A stretch of 64,000 bases of DNA, from the NCBI GenBank assembly GCA_040766985.1, contig JAXGPL010000002.1, forward strand, positions 62,001-126,000, given 5' to 3'. Shown here piece after piece: positions 25,891-34,158 of the stretch (position 1 is its first letter; every line of letters starts with the position of its first letter). The notes below the pieces were generated by a model. That model saw only the letters and a list, made by a program, of their open reading frames with translations. It was not told the origin of the DNA and searched no databases. The stretch comes from JAXGPL01 sp040766985. GTDB taxonomy: Bacteria > Bacillota > Sulfobacillia > JAUYEG01. The position numbers and the translations under genes are program-made.

Positions 25891-27158
25891 GGCCTCTTGG
25901 CCCTGGGGATGAATACGAAGGTAATGCCGAGAAGCGTGACAGAGAACGTGAACAGGACCGCAAGGCCCGCGACCAGGCCGCCGGTGGTCAGGGCCCAGAT
26001 AGTCAGGCGCGAACTCCAGACAGGCAGGCCGCCCCCGCCCGGCGCCGCCTGCCAAAACACCGGCATCGCCCACCCGCGGGCCAGTGCGGCGACGGGTTTC
26101 CAGAGCAGCACCGTGTAGGCCGCGGCGACGACCGCGTGGAGGATGCGTGCCGCCATGTACGGGAGGATCTTCATCCCGCTGCCCTGGACCATCGCTGCGA
26201 CCTGGGCGTGGACTGACAGACCTGACCAAGCGATGACCGCTCCCGCCGCAGCGACACGGGAAAGCAGGGCCGCGCCCGCCTGGCTCGCCGCCTGCGTACC
26301 GATGGTGATCTCGAAAAAGCCGCTGATCAGGGACTCGACGATGGCGGTGTCGATACCGATCGCGGCAAGCCCTCTTGTCAGGAGCCGCGCCATCGCCGGG
26401 ACCACACCGAGCACCGTAAGGATGCGCACGATGACGGAGAAGAGGATGATGAACCCGCCAATCACCAGCAACGTCGTCACCGACTTGGTGATGGAGTCGC
26501 CCATCAGCTTGCCGAAAGGGCGGCCGTCACGCTCCCTTGCTTCGTGCAGGGCGTACCATGCGCGCGCCGGCATGCTCCCGCGGCGCCCGCCGCGCATCGG
26601 TGGCGTCCGGTCGGTTTTGGATCCGTAGAATCGCATTATGATTCCGACGGTGAGCGCAGAGAGGTAGTGCGCAGCGAGGATCGTGACGGCGATGTCCGCG
26701 CGGCCGAACATGCCGACGGCCACGGCGCCGGTCATAAACAACGGGTCAGCCGTGTTTGCGAACGACATCAGCCGCTCGCCCTCGGTTCGCGAGCACAGCT
26801 CCTGCTCACGCAACCGCGCGGTCAGCATCGCCCCGATGGGATACCCCGATGCCAGCCCCATCGCCAGGACGAACGAACCGGCCCCCGGCACGTTGAAAAG
26901 GGGCCGCATGAACGGCTCTAGGAGCACGCCCATGAAGTGCACGACGCCGAGGCCCATCAGGATCTCGGAACCGATGAAGAACGGCAGCAGGGCAGGGAAT
27001 ACGATGTCCCACCAGACCTTGTGGCCCTGGACCGCGGCAGTGAAAGCGGGCTCGGGGTTGAGGACAATGAAGATCGTGAAGACAATTGCCACAGCCGCCG
27101 TCAGGCCGTTCAGCAGCAACGGCCCCGGCGCGTGTCGCCCCTTCCCGGATTCGTCCAC
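25878..27158 (-). CDS. ylbJ: Sporulation integral membrane protein YlbJ
   Basis: 426 residues with about eight to ten membrane segments and two gate-like repeats. PALLPFFIGSEILMGLGVV and LASGYPIGAMLTARLREQ in the first half, FANTADPLFMTGAVAVGMFG in the middle, and FFEITIGTQAASQAG plus IAWSGLSVHAQVAAMVQG later are YlbJ hallmarks. In B. subtilis it is a sigma-E gene needed for spore cortex formation. The GTG start at 27158 is preceded by GGAGAGGGTGGG. It is inverted relative to coaD and ylbL, and a sigma-E-like promoter lies upstream. Confidence 0.93.
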   Translation of the reverse strand: MDESGKGRHAPGPLLLNGLTAAVAIVFTIFIVLNPEPAFTAAVQGHKVWWDIVFPALLPFFIGSEILMGLGVVHFMGVLLEPFMRPLFNVPGAGSFVLAMGLASGYPIGAMLTARLREQELCSRTEGERLMSFANTADPLFMTGAVAVGMFGRADIAVTILAAHYLSALTVGIIMRFYGSKTDRTPPMRGGRRGSMPARAWYALHEARERDGRPFGKLMGDSITKSVTTLLVIGGFIILFSVIVRILTVLGVVPAMARLLTRGLAAIGIDTAIVESLISGFFEITIGTQAASQAGAALLSRVAAAGAVIAWSGLSVHAQVAAMVQGSGMKILPYMAARILHAVVAAAYTVLLWKPVAALARGWAMPVFWQAAPGGGGLPVWSSRLTIWALTTGGLVAGLAVLFTFSVTLLGITFVFIPRAKRPPAR

Positions 27159-27192
27159 TGACCCACCCTCTCCGGATACCCGATTCCGGGTA

Positions 27193-27221
27193 ATACTATT
27201 GGCCCTGGGCTGGGATTATGA
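27193..27221 (-). promoter_or_regulatory. Possible sigma-E-type promoter for ylbJ
   Basis: On the minus strand TCATAATC (27221-27214) fits the sigma-E -35 pattern at 7 of 8 positions; after 13 bases AATAGTAT (27200-27193) fits the -10 at about 5 of 8. The location about 35 bases before the GTG and the sporulation role fit, but the match is partial. Confidence 0.3.
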
Positions 27222-27333
27222 GGCGGCACCCGGGAACGGAGCGCCCTGCCCGTGGTCAGTCAGGGGCCATCCCGGTCTTGTGGCGGCCCCGGGCAGGGAG
27301 CGCGGCATCCCCGCCGCGAAGCCAGTAAGGGCG

Positions 27334-28478
27334 ATGGATACGGAATCGAGCAGCGGGGGCGGCAGCGTGGACGGCAGCGGAGGCGGCAGCGGGAGCACCC
27401 GCGACAGGCCGTGGCAGCGGAGAGCGCAGAACTGGCTGAGGCGGCGCTGGTTTTTGCTCTTTGTTGTGGTGGCATTCATCGCCGCATGGTACAGCCCGAC
27501 CGGCTGGATGATCGTTTCACCCGGCGACGTCCTGCCGCTCGCCGCTCAGATAACCGTCGAGCGCGACGGCCCCGCGCGGGATGAAGCATGGCAGGCCGGG
27601 CCCGGCCCTGCGACGCAGCGGCAGGCGGGGGATGTACTGCTGCTGACCGTCTCGGCCCGCCGCGCCAATCCGTACCAGCTTGCCGCGTGGCATGCCGGGC
27701 TGATGCCCGAGGCCGCGCTCCTCCCGGAAACCGCCATGATCCCACCGGGAATGACCGATGAGCAATACGTCAGCTATGGCCAGGGACAGATGCGCGAGAG
27801 CGCCGGGCTGGCGGTGGTGTTGGCGCTGCGCGAGGCGGGCTTTGGTGCCGTTGCTTCAGGCTGTGGCGCAGCTGTCATAGCCCTGCAAGGCGGTTCGGCC
27901 GGCCCGGAGTCGCTTCAATCGGGGGACGTTATCACTGCGGCAGCGGGCAAGTCGGTTTGTATGGCCGGTGACTTGGCGCCGATCTTGCGGGATCTTGCGC
28001 CGGGGTCAGTTCTCTCCCTCTCGGCCGTCCGGGAGGGCACCCGCATATCCGTGCGGGGCTGCTTGCGAGGGTCGAGTGCGCCGTTGTGGGGTTGGTGTGG
28101 GCGCTGCTGGTCACGGCGGATCCCTACTTCGAGTTTCCCTTTCCGATCGAGATAGACACCGGTGATATCGGTGGGCCGTCCGGTGGTTTGGCCATGGCCA
28201 TTGCCGTATACCAGGCGCTCAGCAGTGAGGACATCCTCGGTGGGCGGACGGTGGCCGCTTCGGGGTTTGTTCGCGCCGACGGCAGCGTCGGGCCGGTGGG
28301 GGGAGTGCGGCATAAGGCGATGGCCGCGGCCGAAGCCGGGGCATCGGTGCTGCTCGTGGCCCCCGCCAACGCAGCCGAGGCAAGGTCGGCTGGGACCGGC
28401 CTTATGGTGGTCGAAGTCACTTCGTTCGGCGAAGCCCTGGCGTACCTGCGCGAGTCCTGCTTGACCTCGGTAAAATGA
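27334..28478 (+). pseudogene. ylbL: YlbL-type PDZ / Lon-like (S16) membrane protease, one frame break
   Basis: A Gly/Ser-rich N-terminus leads to a membrane helix (WFLLFVVVAFIAAWY, about residues 39-53) and the extracellular start WMIVSPGDVLPL. A PDZ region (LQSGDVITAAAGKSV) follows, then the S16 protease domain with the catalytic serine in IGGPSGGLAMAIA and catalytic lysine in VGGVRHKAMAAA. The two halves lie in different frames; the switch is near the GGGG at 28055. ATG 27334 has TAAGGG upstream. In B. subtilis YlbL degrades a DNA-damage cell-division inhibitor. A single sequence error is more likely than inactivation. Confidence 0.88.
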
Positions 28479-28490
28479 GGCTTCTATAAT
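28461..28490 (+). promoter_or_regulatory. Promoter of yceD-rpmF
   Basis: TTGACC (28461-28466), 18-base spacer, TATAAT (28485-28490), overlapping the ylbL stop codon. Transcription would start near 28497, about 23 bases before the yceD start. Confidence 0.75.
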
Positions 28491-28519
28491 GAAACCTGGT
28501 CTTATCGGGGGTGTCACCC

Positions 28520-29155
28520 GTGCAGATTGATGTTCGCGGCTTGATCGGCCTCTCCGGCCAGCAGCGCGAAATGGACGTTTTTGTGCAGGTCCCGGCGCTC
28601 GAGGGGCACGGCGAGGCGGTCTTGTTCGCGCCGGCCAGATTGCATCTTGTGCTGACCTCGACCCCGGGCGGGATTCTTGCGACCGGGCAGGTTGAGACCA
28701 CGGCGAAGCTGACCTGCGGGCGCTGTCTCGCATCGTTCGAGCAGCCGCTTTGCGGGCAGCTTGAGCACCTGTTTGTAAGCGAAGCGCCGGCTGACGCCGG
28801 GGCCCGGGAGCACCGCGCGATCCACGCCGGAGAGGTCGCCGAGGGCGATGCCGGCGAGTCACCCGAGCCTGATGACGGACCGGACGTTTCGCCGATTATC
28901 GACGGGACGATTGATGTAGGGCCGCTGGTCAGAGAAGTCCTGGCCCTGGCCTTGCCGATGAAACCGCTCTGCCGGCCCGACTGCAAAGGGCTATGTCCTG
29001 TGTGCGGGCACCCTCTCAACGACGGGCCGTGCGGATGTAAAATCGAAGAGGTCGACCCGCGCCTGGCGGTGTTGGGCAGTCTGCTCAAAGGCCAGGGCCC
29101 GGAGCACGAGGATGAGCCGGGCGACCGCAGGAAGCCCCCAAAGGAGCAGGATTAG
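28520..29155 (+). CDS. yceD: YceD/DUF177 family protein
   Basis: 211 residues, starting MQIDVRGLIGL. It has LTCGRCLASFEQPL in the middle and CRPDCKGLCPVCGHPLNDG near the C-terminus, so four to six cysteines could bind zinc. DUF177 proteins sit next to rpmF in most bacteria and are linked to 23S rRNA/L32 assembly. GTG 28520 is preferred over 28511 because GGGGGTG lies 6 bases before it. An acidic linker fills residues 100-130. The rpmF ATG follows 2 bases after the stop. Confidence 0.92.
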   Translation: MQIDVRGLIGLSGQQREMDVFVQVPALEGHGEAVLFAPARLHLVLTSTPGGILATGQVETTAKLTCGRCLASFEQPLCGQLEHLFVSEAPADAGAREHRAIHAGEVAEGDAGESPEPDDGPDVSPIIDGTIDVGPLVREVLALALPMKPLCRPDCKGLCPVCGHPLNDGPCGCKIEEVDPRLAVLGSLLKGQGPEHEDEPGDRRKPPKEQD

Positions 29156-29157
29156 AG

Positions 29158-29340
29158 ATGGCAGTTCCCAAACGCAGGACCTCCAAGGCACGCCAGCGCT
29201 CGCGCGCTGCGCACTACAAGGCATATGCGCCCAAGCTCAGTGTCTGTCCGCAGTGCCACCAGCCCAAGCTCCCGCACCGGGTCTGCCCGTCGTGCGGATA
29301 CTACCGCGGTCGCGAAGTCATCAAGGTTGAGGAAAAATAG
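29158..29340 (+). CDS. rpmF: 50S ribosomal protein L32
   Basis: 60 residues: MAVPKRRTSKARQRSR followed by a four-cysteine zinc ribbon, CPQCHQPKLPHRVCPSCGYY, and the ending REVIKVEEK. This is the Cys-rich (C+) form of L32. It is coupled to yceD. Confidence 0.97.
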   Translation: MAVPKRRTSKARQRSRAAHYKAYAPKLSVCPQCHQPKLPHRVCPSCGYYRGREVIKVEEK

Positions 29341-29521
29341 CTCAAGGCAGATACCAGGGCATCCATTCTGAGCGCTTCCCTCCGCTCCGGCGCCCGGCCG
29401 GGGCGGTTTGCCTTCTACGTTGCCGGGGTCCGTGCTGCTTTGGCGTCTTGATGGGCGTCACGGTAGTGTGGTCCCGCAACTCCCGCACATGCCTCGATTC
29501 ACGTATACCTTAACTCCCGTA
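29341..29521. other. Spacer between rpmF and the fapR promoter
   Basis: No ORF is supported. A GC-rich stretch around 29388-29412 (CGCCC, loop GGCCG, GGGCG then GTTTG) could form a short terminator for rpmF, but the stem is only 5 bases. Confidence 0.3.
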
Positions 29522-29551
29522 TTGCCGCGGCCACTTGGCCGAAGGTATAAT
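29522..29551 (+). promoter_or_regulatory. Promoter of the fapR-plsX operon
   Basis: TTGCCG (29522-29527), 18 bases, TATAAT (29546-29551). Transcription would start near 29558, just before the FapR box. Confidence 0.55.
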
Positions 29552-29563
29552 TGGTTAGTAAGT

Positions 29564-29582
29564 TATAGCACTTGGTGCTAAC
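29564..29582 (+). promoter_or_regulatory. FapR operator
   Basis: TAGCACTTGGTGCTA (29566-29580) is a 6+3+6 perfect palindrome. Its flanked 17-base form matches the known FapR site (TTAGTACCAGATACTAA) at about 11 of 17 positions. It lies at about +8 to +24 of the fapR transcript, where bound FapR would block transcription until malonyl-CoA releases it. Confidence 0.65.
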
Positions 29583-29633
29583 TACGGTCGAAAACCCAGC
29601 GCTTATGAGGGACTGCACACACGGGGGTGCACC

Positions 29634-30224
29634 GTGGCTCCGAAGAACGCCAGGCAGACGAGGCAAGTTCAATTGGCGAGTGCGCTCAAGGATGACCCGT
29701 TCTTGACTGATCACGATCTGGCACGGGTCTTCGGCGTCAGTGTCCAGACCGTCCGCCTTGACCGGCTTGCGCTCGGCATTCCAGAGCTGCGTGAGCGTCT
29801 GCGGCTGGCGGCTGAGCGGGTACACGGGCGGGTCAGGTCGCTCGGCAGCCGGGAGATCATCGGCGAGCTGGTGGATATCGAGCCGGACGCCCAGGGGATT
29901 TCGATCCTCGCGACGACTGAGGACATGGTCTTTGAGAAGACACGCATCGTTCGCGGCCACTACCTCTTTGCCCAGGCTGAATCACTCGCCCTGGCCATCG
30001 TCGACGCCGACATCGTCGTCACCGGCCTCGTCAACGTCAAGTACAAGCGGCCGGTCCAGGTCGGCGAGAGGTTGGTCGCCAAGGGCGAGGTCATCCGCCG
30101 CCGGGGAAACAAGCACGTGGTGCTGGTGACAACCCGTTCAGGCGAAGAACAGGTCTTCAGAGCCAAGTTCGTGGTCGCCGACCTCGAGGCCATCGGGGTT
30201 CCGGGGGAGGCAGGGTACCAGTGA
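29634..30224 (+). CDS. fapR: Fatty acid and phospholipid biosynthesis repressor FapR
   Basis: 196 residues. The N-terminal helix-turn-helix (LTDHDLARVFGVSVQTVRLD, about residues 24-43) and the linker helix GIPELRERLR precede a hot-dog domain (from about 75) with GHYLFAQAESLALAI and VKYKRPVQVGERLVAK, which binds malonyl-CoA. GTG 29634 with GGGGGTG upstream. A FapR-type palindrome lies in its own leader, so autoregulation is expected. Overlaps plsX by 4 bases. Confidence 0.96.
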   Translation: MAPKNARQTRQVQLASALKDDPFLTDHDLARVFGVSVQTVRLDRLALGIPELRERLRLAAERVHGRVRSLGSREIIGELVDIEPDAQGISILATTEDMVFEKTRIVRGHYLFAQAESLALAIVDADIVVTGLVNVKYKRPVQVGERLVAKGEVIRRRGNKHVVLVTTRSGEEQVFRAKFVVADLEAIGVPGEAGYQ

Positions 30225-31258
30225 GAGTCGCGGTTGACCTGATGGGCGGGGACCGGGCTCCCGGCGCTCCGATCGAAGGCATTTCGATCGCCCTCGCCCG
30301 TGACCCCGGCATCAAGATCGTGGCCGTCGGCCAACCCGCGGCGCTCGCAGCAGCCCGGACAGGGCTGGGGGTCGGTCCGGGCAGCAGAATGGGCTATGTC
30401 GAGGCTTCGGAAGTGATCGACAACGACGAGCAGCCAGCTTTGGCGGTCAGACGCAAGCGGGACTCGTCGATGGTAGTGGGGCTGCAGCAGGTCAAGGCGG
30501 GGCACGCGGATGCCTTCGTCTCATGTGGGCCGACGGGCGCGCTCCTTACCGCGGGGCTGTTCGCCTTCGGCCGTCTGCCGGGCGTTCGCCGGCCGGCGCT
30601 CGGCAGCGTGTTCCCCAACATGAGCCACGAGGGCAAGACGTGGTTCATGTTGGACATCGGAGCCAACGTTGACGCCACGCCTGAGGACCTACGCACCTAC
30701 GCTGTGCTCGGCTCGATCTATTCGCGGATGATCCTCGGTGTCCCCGACCCGGCTGTGGCCCTCTTGAACATCGGCACCGAGGCGCAGAAGGGCAACGACG
30801 CCACGCGGCAGGCATCGGAGTTGCTATCTGCGACGCCGGGGATCAGGTTTGCCGGCAATGTCGAAGCCCGCGATATCCTCACCGGCCCGGTCGACGTCGT
30901 GATCTGCGATGCGTTTGTCGGTAACATCCTGCTTAAGGGCATGGAAGGGCTGCTGATCCAGCTCACCGATGCCATCCGGCGCCAACTGCGTGCGGGTGGC
31001 ATAGCTGCGAAGGTCGGCGGCATGCTTGCCAAGCCCGCTCTTTTGCGGGCGCTAAAGATCATGGACTACACGGAGTACGGCGGCGCGCCTCTCTTTGGAG
31101 TCAACGGACCGTGCATCAAATGCCATGGTTCGTCGAACGGAACCGCGGTTGCCGGAGGCATCCGGGTCGCGGCCGGATTCGCCGGCAAAGGGGTACTTGC
31201 GGCGATGTCCGAGGCCCTAGCCACCGGGAAGCCCGGTGGCGGCCCCGGCTCGCGATAG
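30221..31258 (+). CDS. plsX: Phosphate acyltransferase PlsX
   Basis: 345 residues. Converts acyl-ACP and phosphate to acyl-phosphate for PlsY, the first step of phospholipid synthesis. MRVAVDLMGGDRAPGAPIEG, DAFVSCGPTGALL, LDIGANVDATPEDL and YGGAPLFGVNGPCIKCHG are conserved family stretches. The GTG start overlaps fapR. In most Bacillota fabD follows; here the next gene is a DegV/FakB protein. Confidence 0.96.
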   Translation: MRVAVDLMGGDRAPGAPIEGISIALARDPGIKIVAVGQPAALAAARTGLGVGPGSRMGYVEASEVIDNDEQPALAVRRKRDSSMVVGLQQVKAGHADAFVSCGPTGALLTAGLFAFGRLPGVRRPALGSVFPNMSHEGKTWFMLDIGANVDATPEDLRTYAVLGSIYSRMILGVPDPAVALLNIGTEAQKGNDATRQASELLSATPGIRFAGNVEARDILTGPVDVVICDAFVGNILLKGMEGLLIQLTDAIRRQLRAGGIAAKVGGMLAKPALLRALKIMDYTEYGGAPLFGVNGPCIKCHGSSNGTAVAGGIRVAAGFAGKGVLAAMSEALATGKPGGGPGSR

Positions 31259-31295
31259 GCAGGAGCAAAACGGAGATCAGCGGAGGGTGGAGGAT

Positions 31296-32153
31296 ATGGC
31301 CAGGATCAAGGTCGTGACCGACAGCACGTCAGACATGCTTCCAGAACAGGTGAGCAAATACGGGATCAAGGTCATCCCCCTGAACGTCCACTTTGGCGAC
31401 GAGGTGTATAAGGACGACGGCATCGACCTCACCGCGGAGCAGTTTTACCACAAACTCACTACGTCGCCGAACATGCCGCGGACGTCTCAACCGTCGGCCG
31501 GGGAGTTCATGGAGTTGTATCAGGAGTTGGCCGCGGATGCCGACGAGATCGTCAGCATTCACATCTCGGGCAAACTGAGCGGCACCATCTCATCCGCGGA
31601 AACCGCCCGCGGTATGGTCGACGTCAAAGTCCATACCATTGACAGCCTCTTCGCCAGCCAGGCGTGCGCCCGGCTCGCGATCCTCGCCGCACGCGCGGCA
31701 GCGGCCGGCATGGCCGGCGACGATATCGTCGCCCTCGTCGAACGCGTCCGCGAGCAAACCATGCTTGTCTTCTCCGTCGACACCCTGGAATACTTGCAGA
31801 AGAACGGCCGTATCGGGCGGGCGCAGGCCCTGCTGGGGTCGATCATGCAGGTTAAGCCGATTCTGAAGGTGGACCCGGAAGGCTATGTCGCGACTTACGA
31901 CAAGGTGCGCGGTAAGTCCCGGGTCCAGCCGAGGGTTGTTGCAGCGGCCCTTGAGCGCTTCCCGGAGGGAAGCAAGGTCGAGATCTCGATCATCCACGCG
32001 AACGCCGCCGACCGTGCGGCCGAACTACGCGAAGCGGTCCGTGTGCACTACGATGTCGCGGAGTCGGTCATCGCGCCCATCGGCCCCGTGATCGGGGCGC
32101 ACGCGGGCCCCGGTGCCGTGGGGCTGATCGTGCTCCCCTGGGTGGAGCTATAG
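31296..32153 (+). CDS. degV: DegV-family fatty-acid-binding protein (FakB type)
   Basis: 285 residues. MARIKVVTDSTSDMLPE, PRTSQPSAGEFMELY, SIHISGKLSGTISSA and SVDTLEYLQKNGRIGRAQA are the DegV signature regions: the serine/threonine ligands for the fatty-acid carboxylate and the region contacting FakA. ATG 31296 has GGAGGGTGGAGG upstream. Its place right after plsX, and a fakA gene at 18315, support a role in delivering exogenous fatty acids as acyl-phosphate. A strong hairpin follows. Confidence 0.92.
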   Translation: MARIKVVTDSTSDMLPEQVSKYGIKVIPLNVHFGDEVYKDDGIDLTAEQFYHKLTTSPNMPRTSQPSAGEFMELYQELAADADEIVSIHISGKLSGTISSAETARGMVDVKVHTIDSLFASQACARLAILAARAAAAGMAGDDIVALVERVREQTMLVFSVDTLEYLQKNGRIGRAQALLGSIMQVKPILKVDPEGYVATYDKVRGKSRVQPRVVAAALERFPEGSKVEISIIHANAADRAAELREAVRVHYDVAESVIAPIGPVIGAHAGPGAVGLIVLPWVEL

Positions 32154-32200
32154 CAGCGGGAGGGCGCAGGGCTGCCGTGTGCCGAACGCATAGAGCGATC

Positions 32201-32235
32201 GGGGCCCCGGGCCGCCCGGGGCCCCTGGTTTACTT
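32201..32235 (+). terminator. Terminator after degV
   Basis: GGGGCCCCGGG (32201-32211), loop CCG, CCCGGGGCCCC (32215-32225): 11 perfect pairs, followed by a weak TGGTTTACTTC tract. Confidence 0.6.
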
Positions 32236-32261
32236 CTGATACTCGAGTGGGGGAAAGTCCA

Positions 32262-33008
32262 ATGTCGTACGGCGCTCAGCGGGTGGCTCTGGTTACCGGC
32301 GCATCGCGTGGTATCGGCAGGGCCTGCGCGATCGCCCTGGCCGGTCCGGGGGTTTTCGTTGGCATCAACTACCGTAGCCGCGAGGGGGAGGCACTTAAAG
32401 TCCTTGCCGAGGTGCGTGCCGCGGGAGGCGACGGCATGCCCTTGCCCTTTGACGTCACCGATCCCGAGGCGGTCAACGCCGCTTTCGGTCAGTTAATCGA
32501 GCACGGGGGGCGCATCGACGTCCTCGTTAACAACGCGGGAATTACTCGCGACGGCCTTTTGCTGCGGATGTCCGACCGGCAATGGCGGGAAGTGCTTGAC
32601 ACCAGCTTGGGAGGAGCGTTCCATTGTACTAGAGCGGCCCTGCGCCCGATGGTCCGCCAGCGGTGCGGGGCGATAGTCAACATCAGTTCGATCATCGGGG
32701 TCCGCGGCAACGCGGGGCAGGCCAATTACGCATCCGCCAAGGCGGGGTTAATCGGTTTCACCAAAGCCGTGGCTCGCGAGGTCGCGCAAAGAGGCATTAC
32801 CGTGAATGCGGTGGCCCCCGGCTACATAGAGACTGAGATGACTGGAGCCATGTCCGAAGAGGCCAGGTCCGCCATGCTCTCCGCCGTTCCGATGGGCCGG
32901 CCCGGCCGGGCGGCGGAGGTCGCGTCGCTCGTGCGGTTTCTGGCGAGTCCTGATGCTGGATACATCACGGGCCAGGTGTTTATCATTGATGGCGGGCTGA
33001 GTATCTAG
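32262..33008 (+). CDS. fabG: 3-oxoacyl-ACP reductase FabG
   Basis: 248-residue short-chain dehydrogenase. It shows the NADPH motif TGASRGIG (residues 12-19), LVNNAGITRDGLLLRM, the catalytic Ser in NISSIIG, YxxxK in NYASAKAGL, and VAPGYIETEMT. ATG 32262 with GGGGGAAAG upstream. It reduces beta-ketoacyl-ACP in fatty acid elongation. It sits between the degV terminator and acpP, 25 bases before the latter. Confidence 0.94.
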   Translation: MSYGAQRVALVTGASRGIGRACAIALAGPGVFVGINYRSREGEALKVLAEVRAAGGDGMPLPFDVTDPEAVNAAFGQLIEHGGRIDVLVNNAGITRDGLLLRMSDRQWREVLDTSLGGAFHCTRAALRPMVRQRCGAIVNISSIIGVRGNAGQANYASAKAGLIGFTKAVAREVAQRGITVNAVAPGYIETEMTGAMSEEARSAMLSAVPMGRPGRAAEVASLVRFLASPDAGYITGQVFIIDGGLSI

Positions 33009-33033
33009 AGCGCCGGAGGAGGAGGTGGGCTGA

Positions 33034-33276
33034 TTGGCGGACAAGGATGCCGTCTTTGCACGTGTCAAGCAGCTTATCCTGGACCAGTTGGAGGTTGACG
33101 AGTCGGAGATCAACCTCGATTCGCGGTTCATCGATGACCTTGGGGCGGACTCGCTCGATATTGTCGAGCTGATCATGGCCATCGAAGAGGAATTCGAAAT
33201 CGAGATCCCCGACGAGCATGCCGAACGCATGTCCAGTGTCGGCGACGCAGTAGCCTACATTATGGAATACGCTTAG
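33034..33276 (+). CDS. acpP: Acyl carrier protein
   Basis: 80-residue acidic protein with the phosphopantetheine serine in [13 protein letters not shown]. Starts at TTG 33034 after GGAGGAGGTGGG. Co-directional with fabG and followed by a terminator before rnc. fabF, which often follows acpP, is absent. Confidence 0.97.
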   Translation: MADKDAVFARVKQLILDQLEVDESEINLDSRFIDDLGADSLDIVELIMAIEEEFEIEIPDEHAERMSSVGDAVAYIMEYA

Positions 33277-33303
33277 GCTGCGCGGCTTTTTGCAGCAGGC
33301 TGG

Positions 33304-33347
33304 ACTGGCTGGCGCCCGGCACGCCCGGGCTGCCGGCCAGTTTGGTT
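33304..33347 (+). terminator. Terminator after acpP
   Basis: ACTGGCTGGCGCCCGG pairs with CCCGGGCTGCCGGCCAGT with one bulge and one G-U, followed by TTTGGTT. Confidence 0.6.
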
Positions 33348-33387
33348 CGGCGGCAAGGGCGTAACCTGACCAAATCCTGAGGTGTCG

Positions 33388-34113
33388 ATGACCGTGGTCT
33401 TACCTGGTTTTCTTTCCCGTCTCGATCGCATCCTGGCCGATGCCGGGGTGGGATCAGTGCCCCCACACCTTCTCGAAGAAGCGTTGACCCACAGTTCCTA
33501 CACCAACGAAACCGGCGATGCCGCGGGGGACAACGAACGCCTGGAGTTTCTCGGCGATGCGGTCCTCGGCTTGATTGCGGCGGAGGTGCTCTTTGACCTC
33601 GAGCCCGAACTGGATCCGGGCGATATGACGAGACTTCGGGCGGAACTGGTTTCCGGTGACGCGTTGGCCGCAATTGCTGAGGAGTGGCAGCTTGGCGACG
33701 CACTCCGCCTGGGCAGGGGCGAGGAGCTGAGCGGCGGGCGCCGCCGGCCCTCCAACCTCAGCCGGGCTATGGAGGCAGTGATCGGAGCGGCGTACCTTGG
33801 GTCGGGGTACCCGTGCGCGGCGGCAGTGGCGCGCGCGGCGATCGGCCGGCGGTTGCCGGCCATCCTGCGGGCCTCCGCGGCCCGCGATGCCAAGTCCGCC
33901 CTCCAGGAATGGGCCCAGGCCCACGGCCAGGTCCCGACCTACGAGGTCGTTGCCAGGGAGGGCCCTGATCACGCCCCGCAATGGACGGTCTCGGCACGGG
34001 TCGAATCCCTTGCATGCCGGGCCACAGCGATGAGCCGCCGGCAAGCCGAGAAGGACGCCGCCCGGATGCTCCTGGCAAGACTCCGCCGCCGGGCACAAGA
34101 AGACCTGCTATAG
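33388..34113 (+). CDS. rnc: Ribonuclease III
   Basis: 241 residues. The catalytic signature NERLEFLGDAVLGLI (about residues 50-64) and ALTHSSYTNE are in the endonuclease domain. A dsRNA-binding domain fills about 165-235 (DAKSALQEWAQ to RRQAEKDAARMLL). Processes rRNA precursors and other double-stranded RNA. ATG 33388 has TGAGGTG upstream; GTG 33382 is the alternative. Precedes smc as in most Bacillota. Confidence 0.95.
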   Translation: MTVVLPGFLSRLDRILADAGVGSVPPHLLEEALTHSSYTNETGDAAGDNERLEFLGDAVLGLIAAEVLFDLEPELDPGDMTRLRAELVSGDALAAIAEEWQLGDALRLGRGEELSGGRRRPSNLSRAMEAVIGAAYLGSGYPCAAAVARAAIGRRLPAILRASAARDAKSALQEWAQAHGQVPTYEVVAREGPDHAPQWTVSARVESLACRATAMSRRQAEKDAARMLLARLRRRAQEDLL

Positions 34114-34120
34114 AGGCCAA

Positions 34121-34149
34121 GTGCCAAGCCCTCCCGGCCGTGTTACAAT
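34121..34149 (+). promoter_or_regulatory. Candidate promoter of smc
   Basis: GTGCCA (34121-34126), 17 bases, TACAAT (34144-34149), with TG at 34141-34142 giving an extended -10. Transcription would start near 34156, only about 3 bases before the GTG taken as the smc start. Confidence 0.45.
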
Positions 34150-34158
34150 GGCAAAGGC

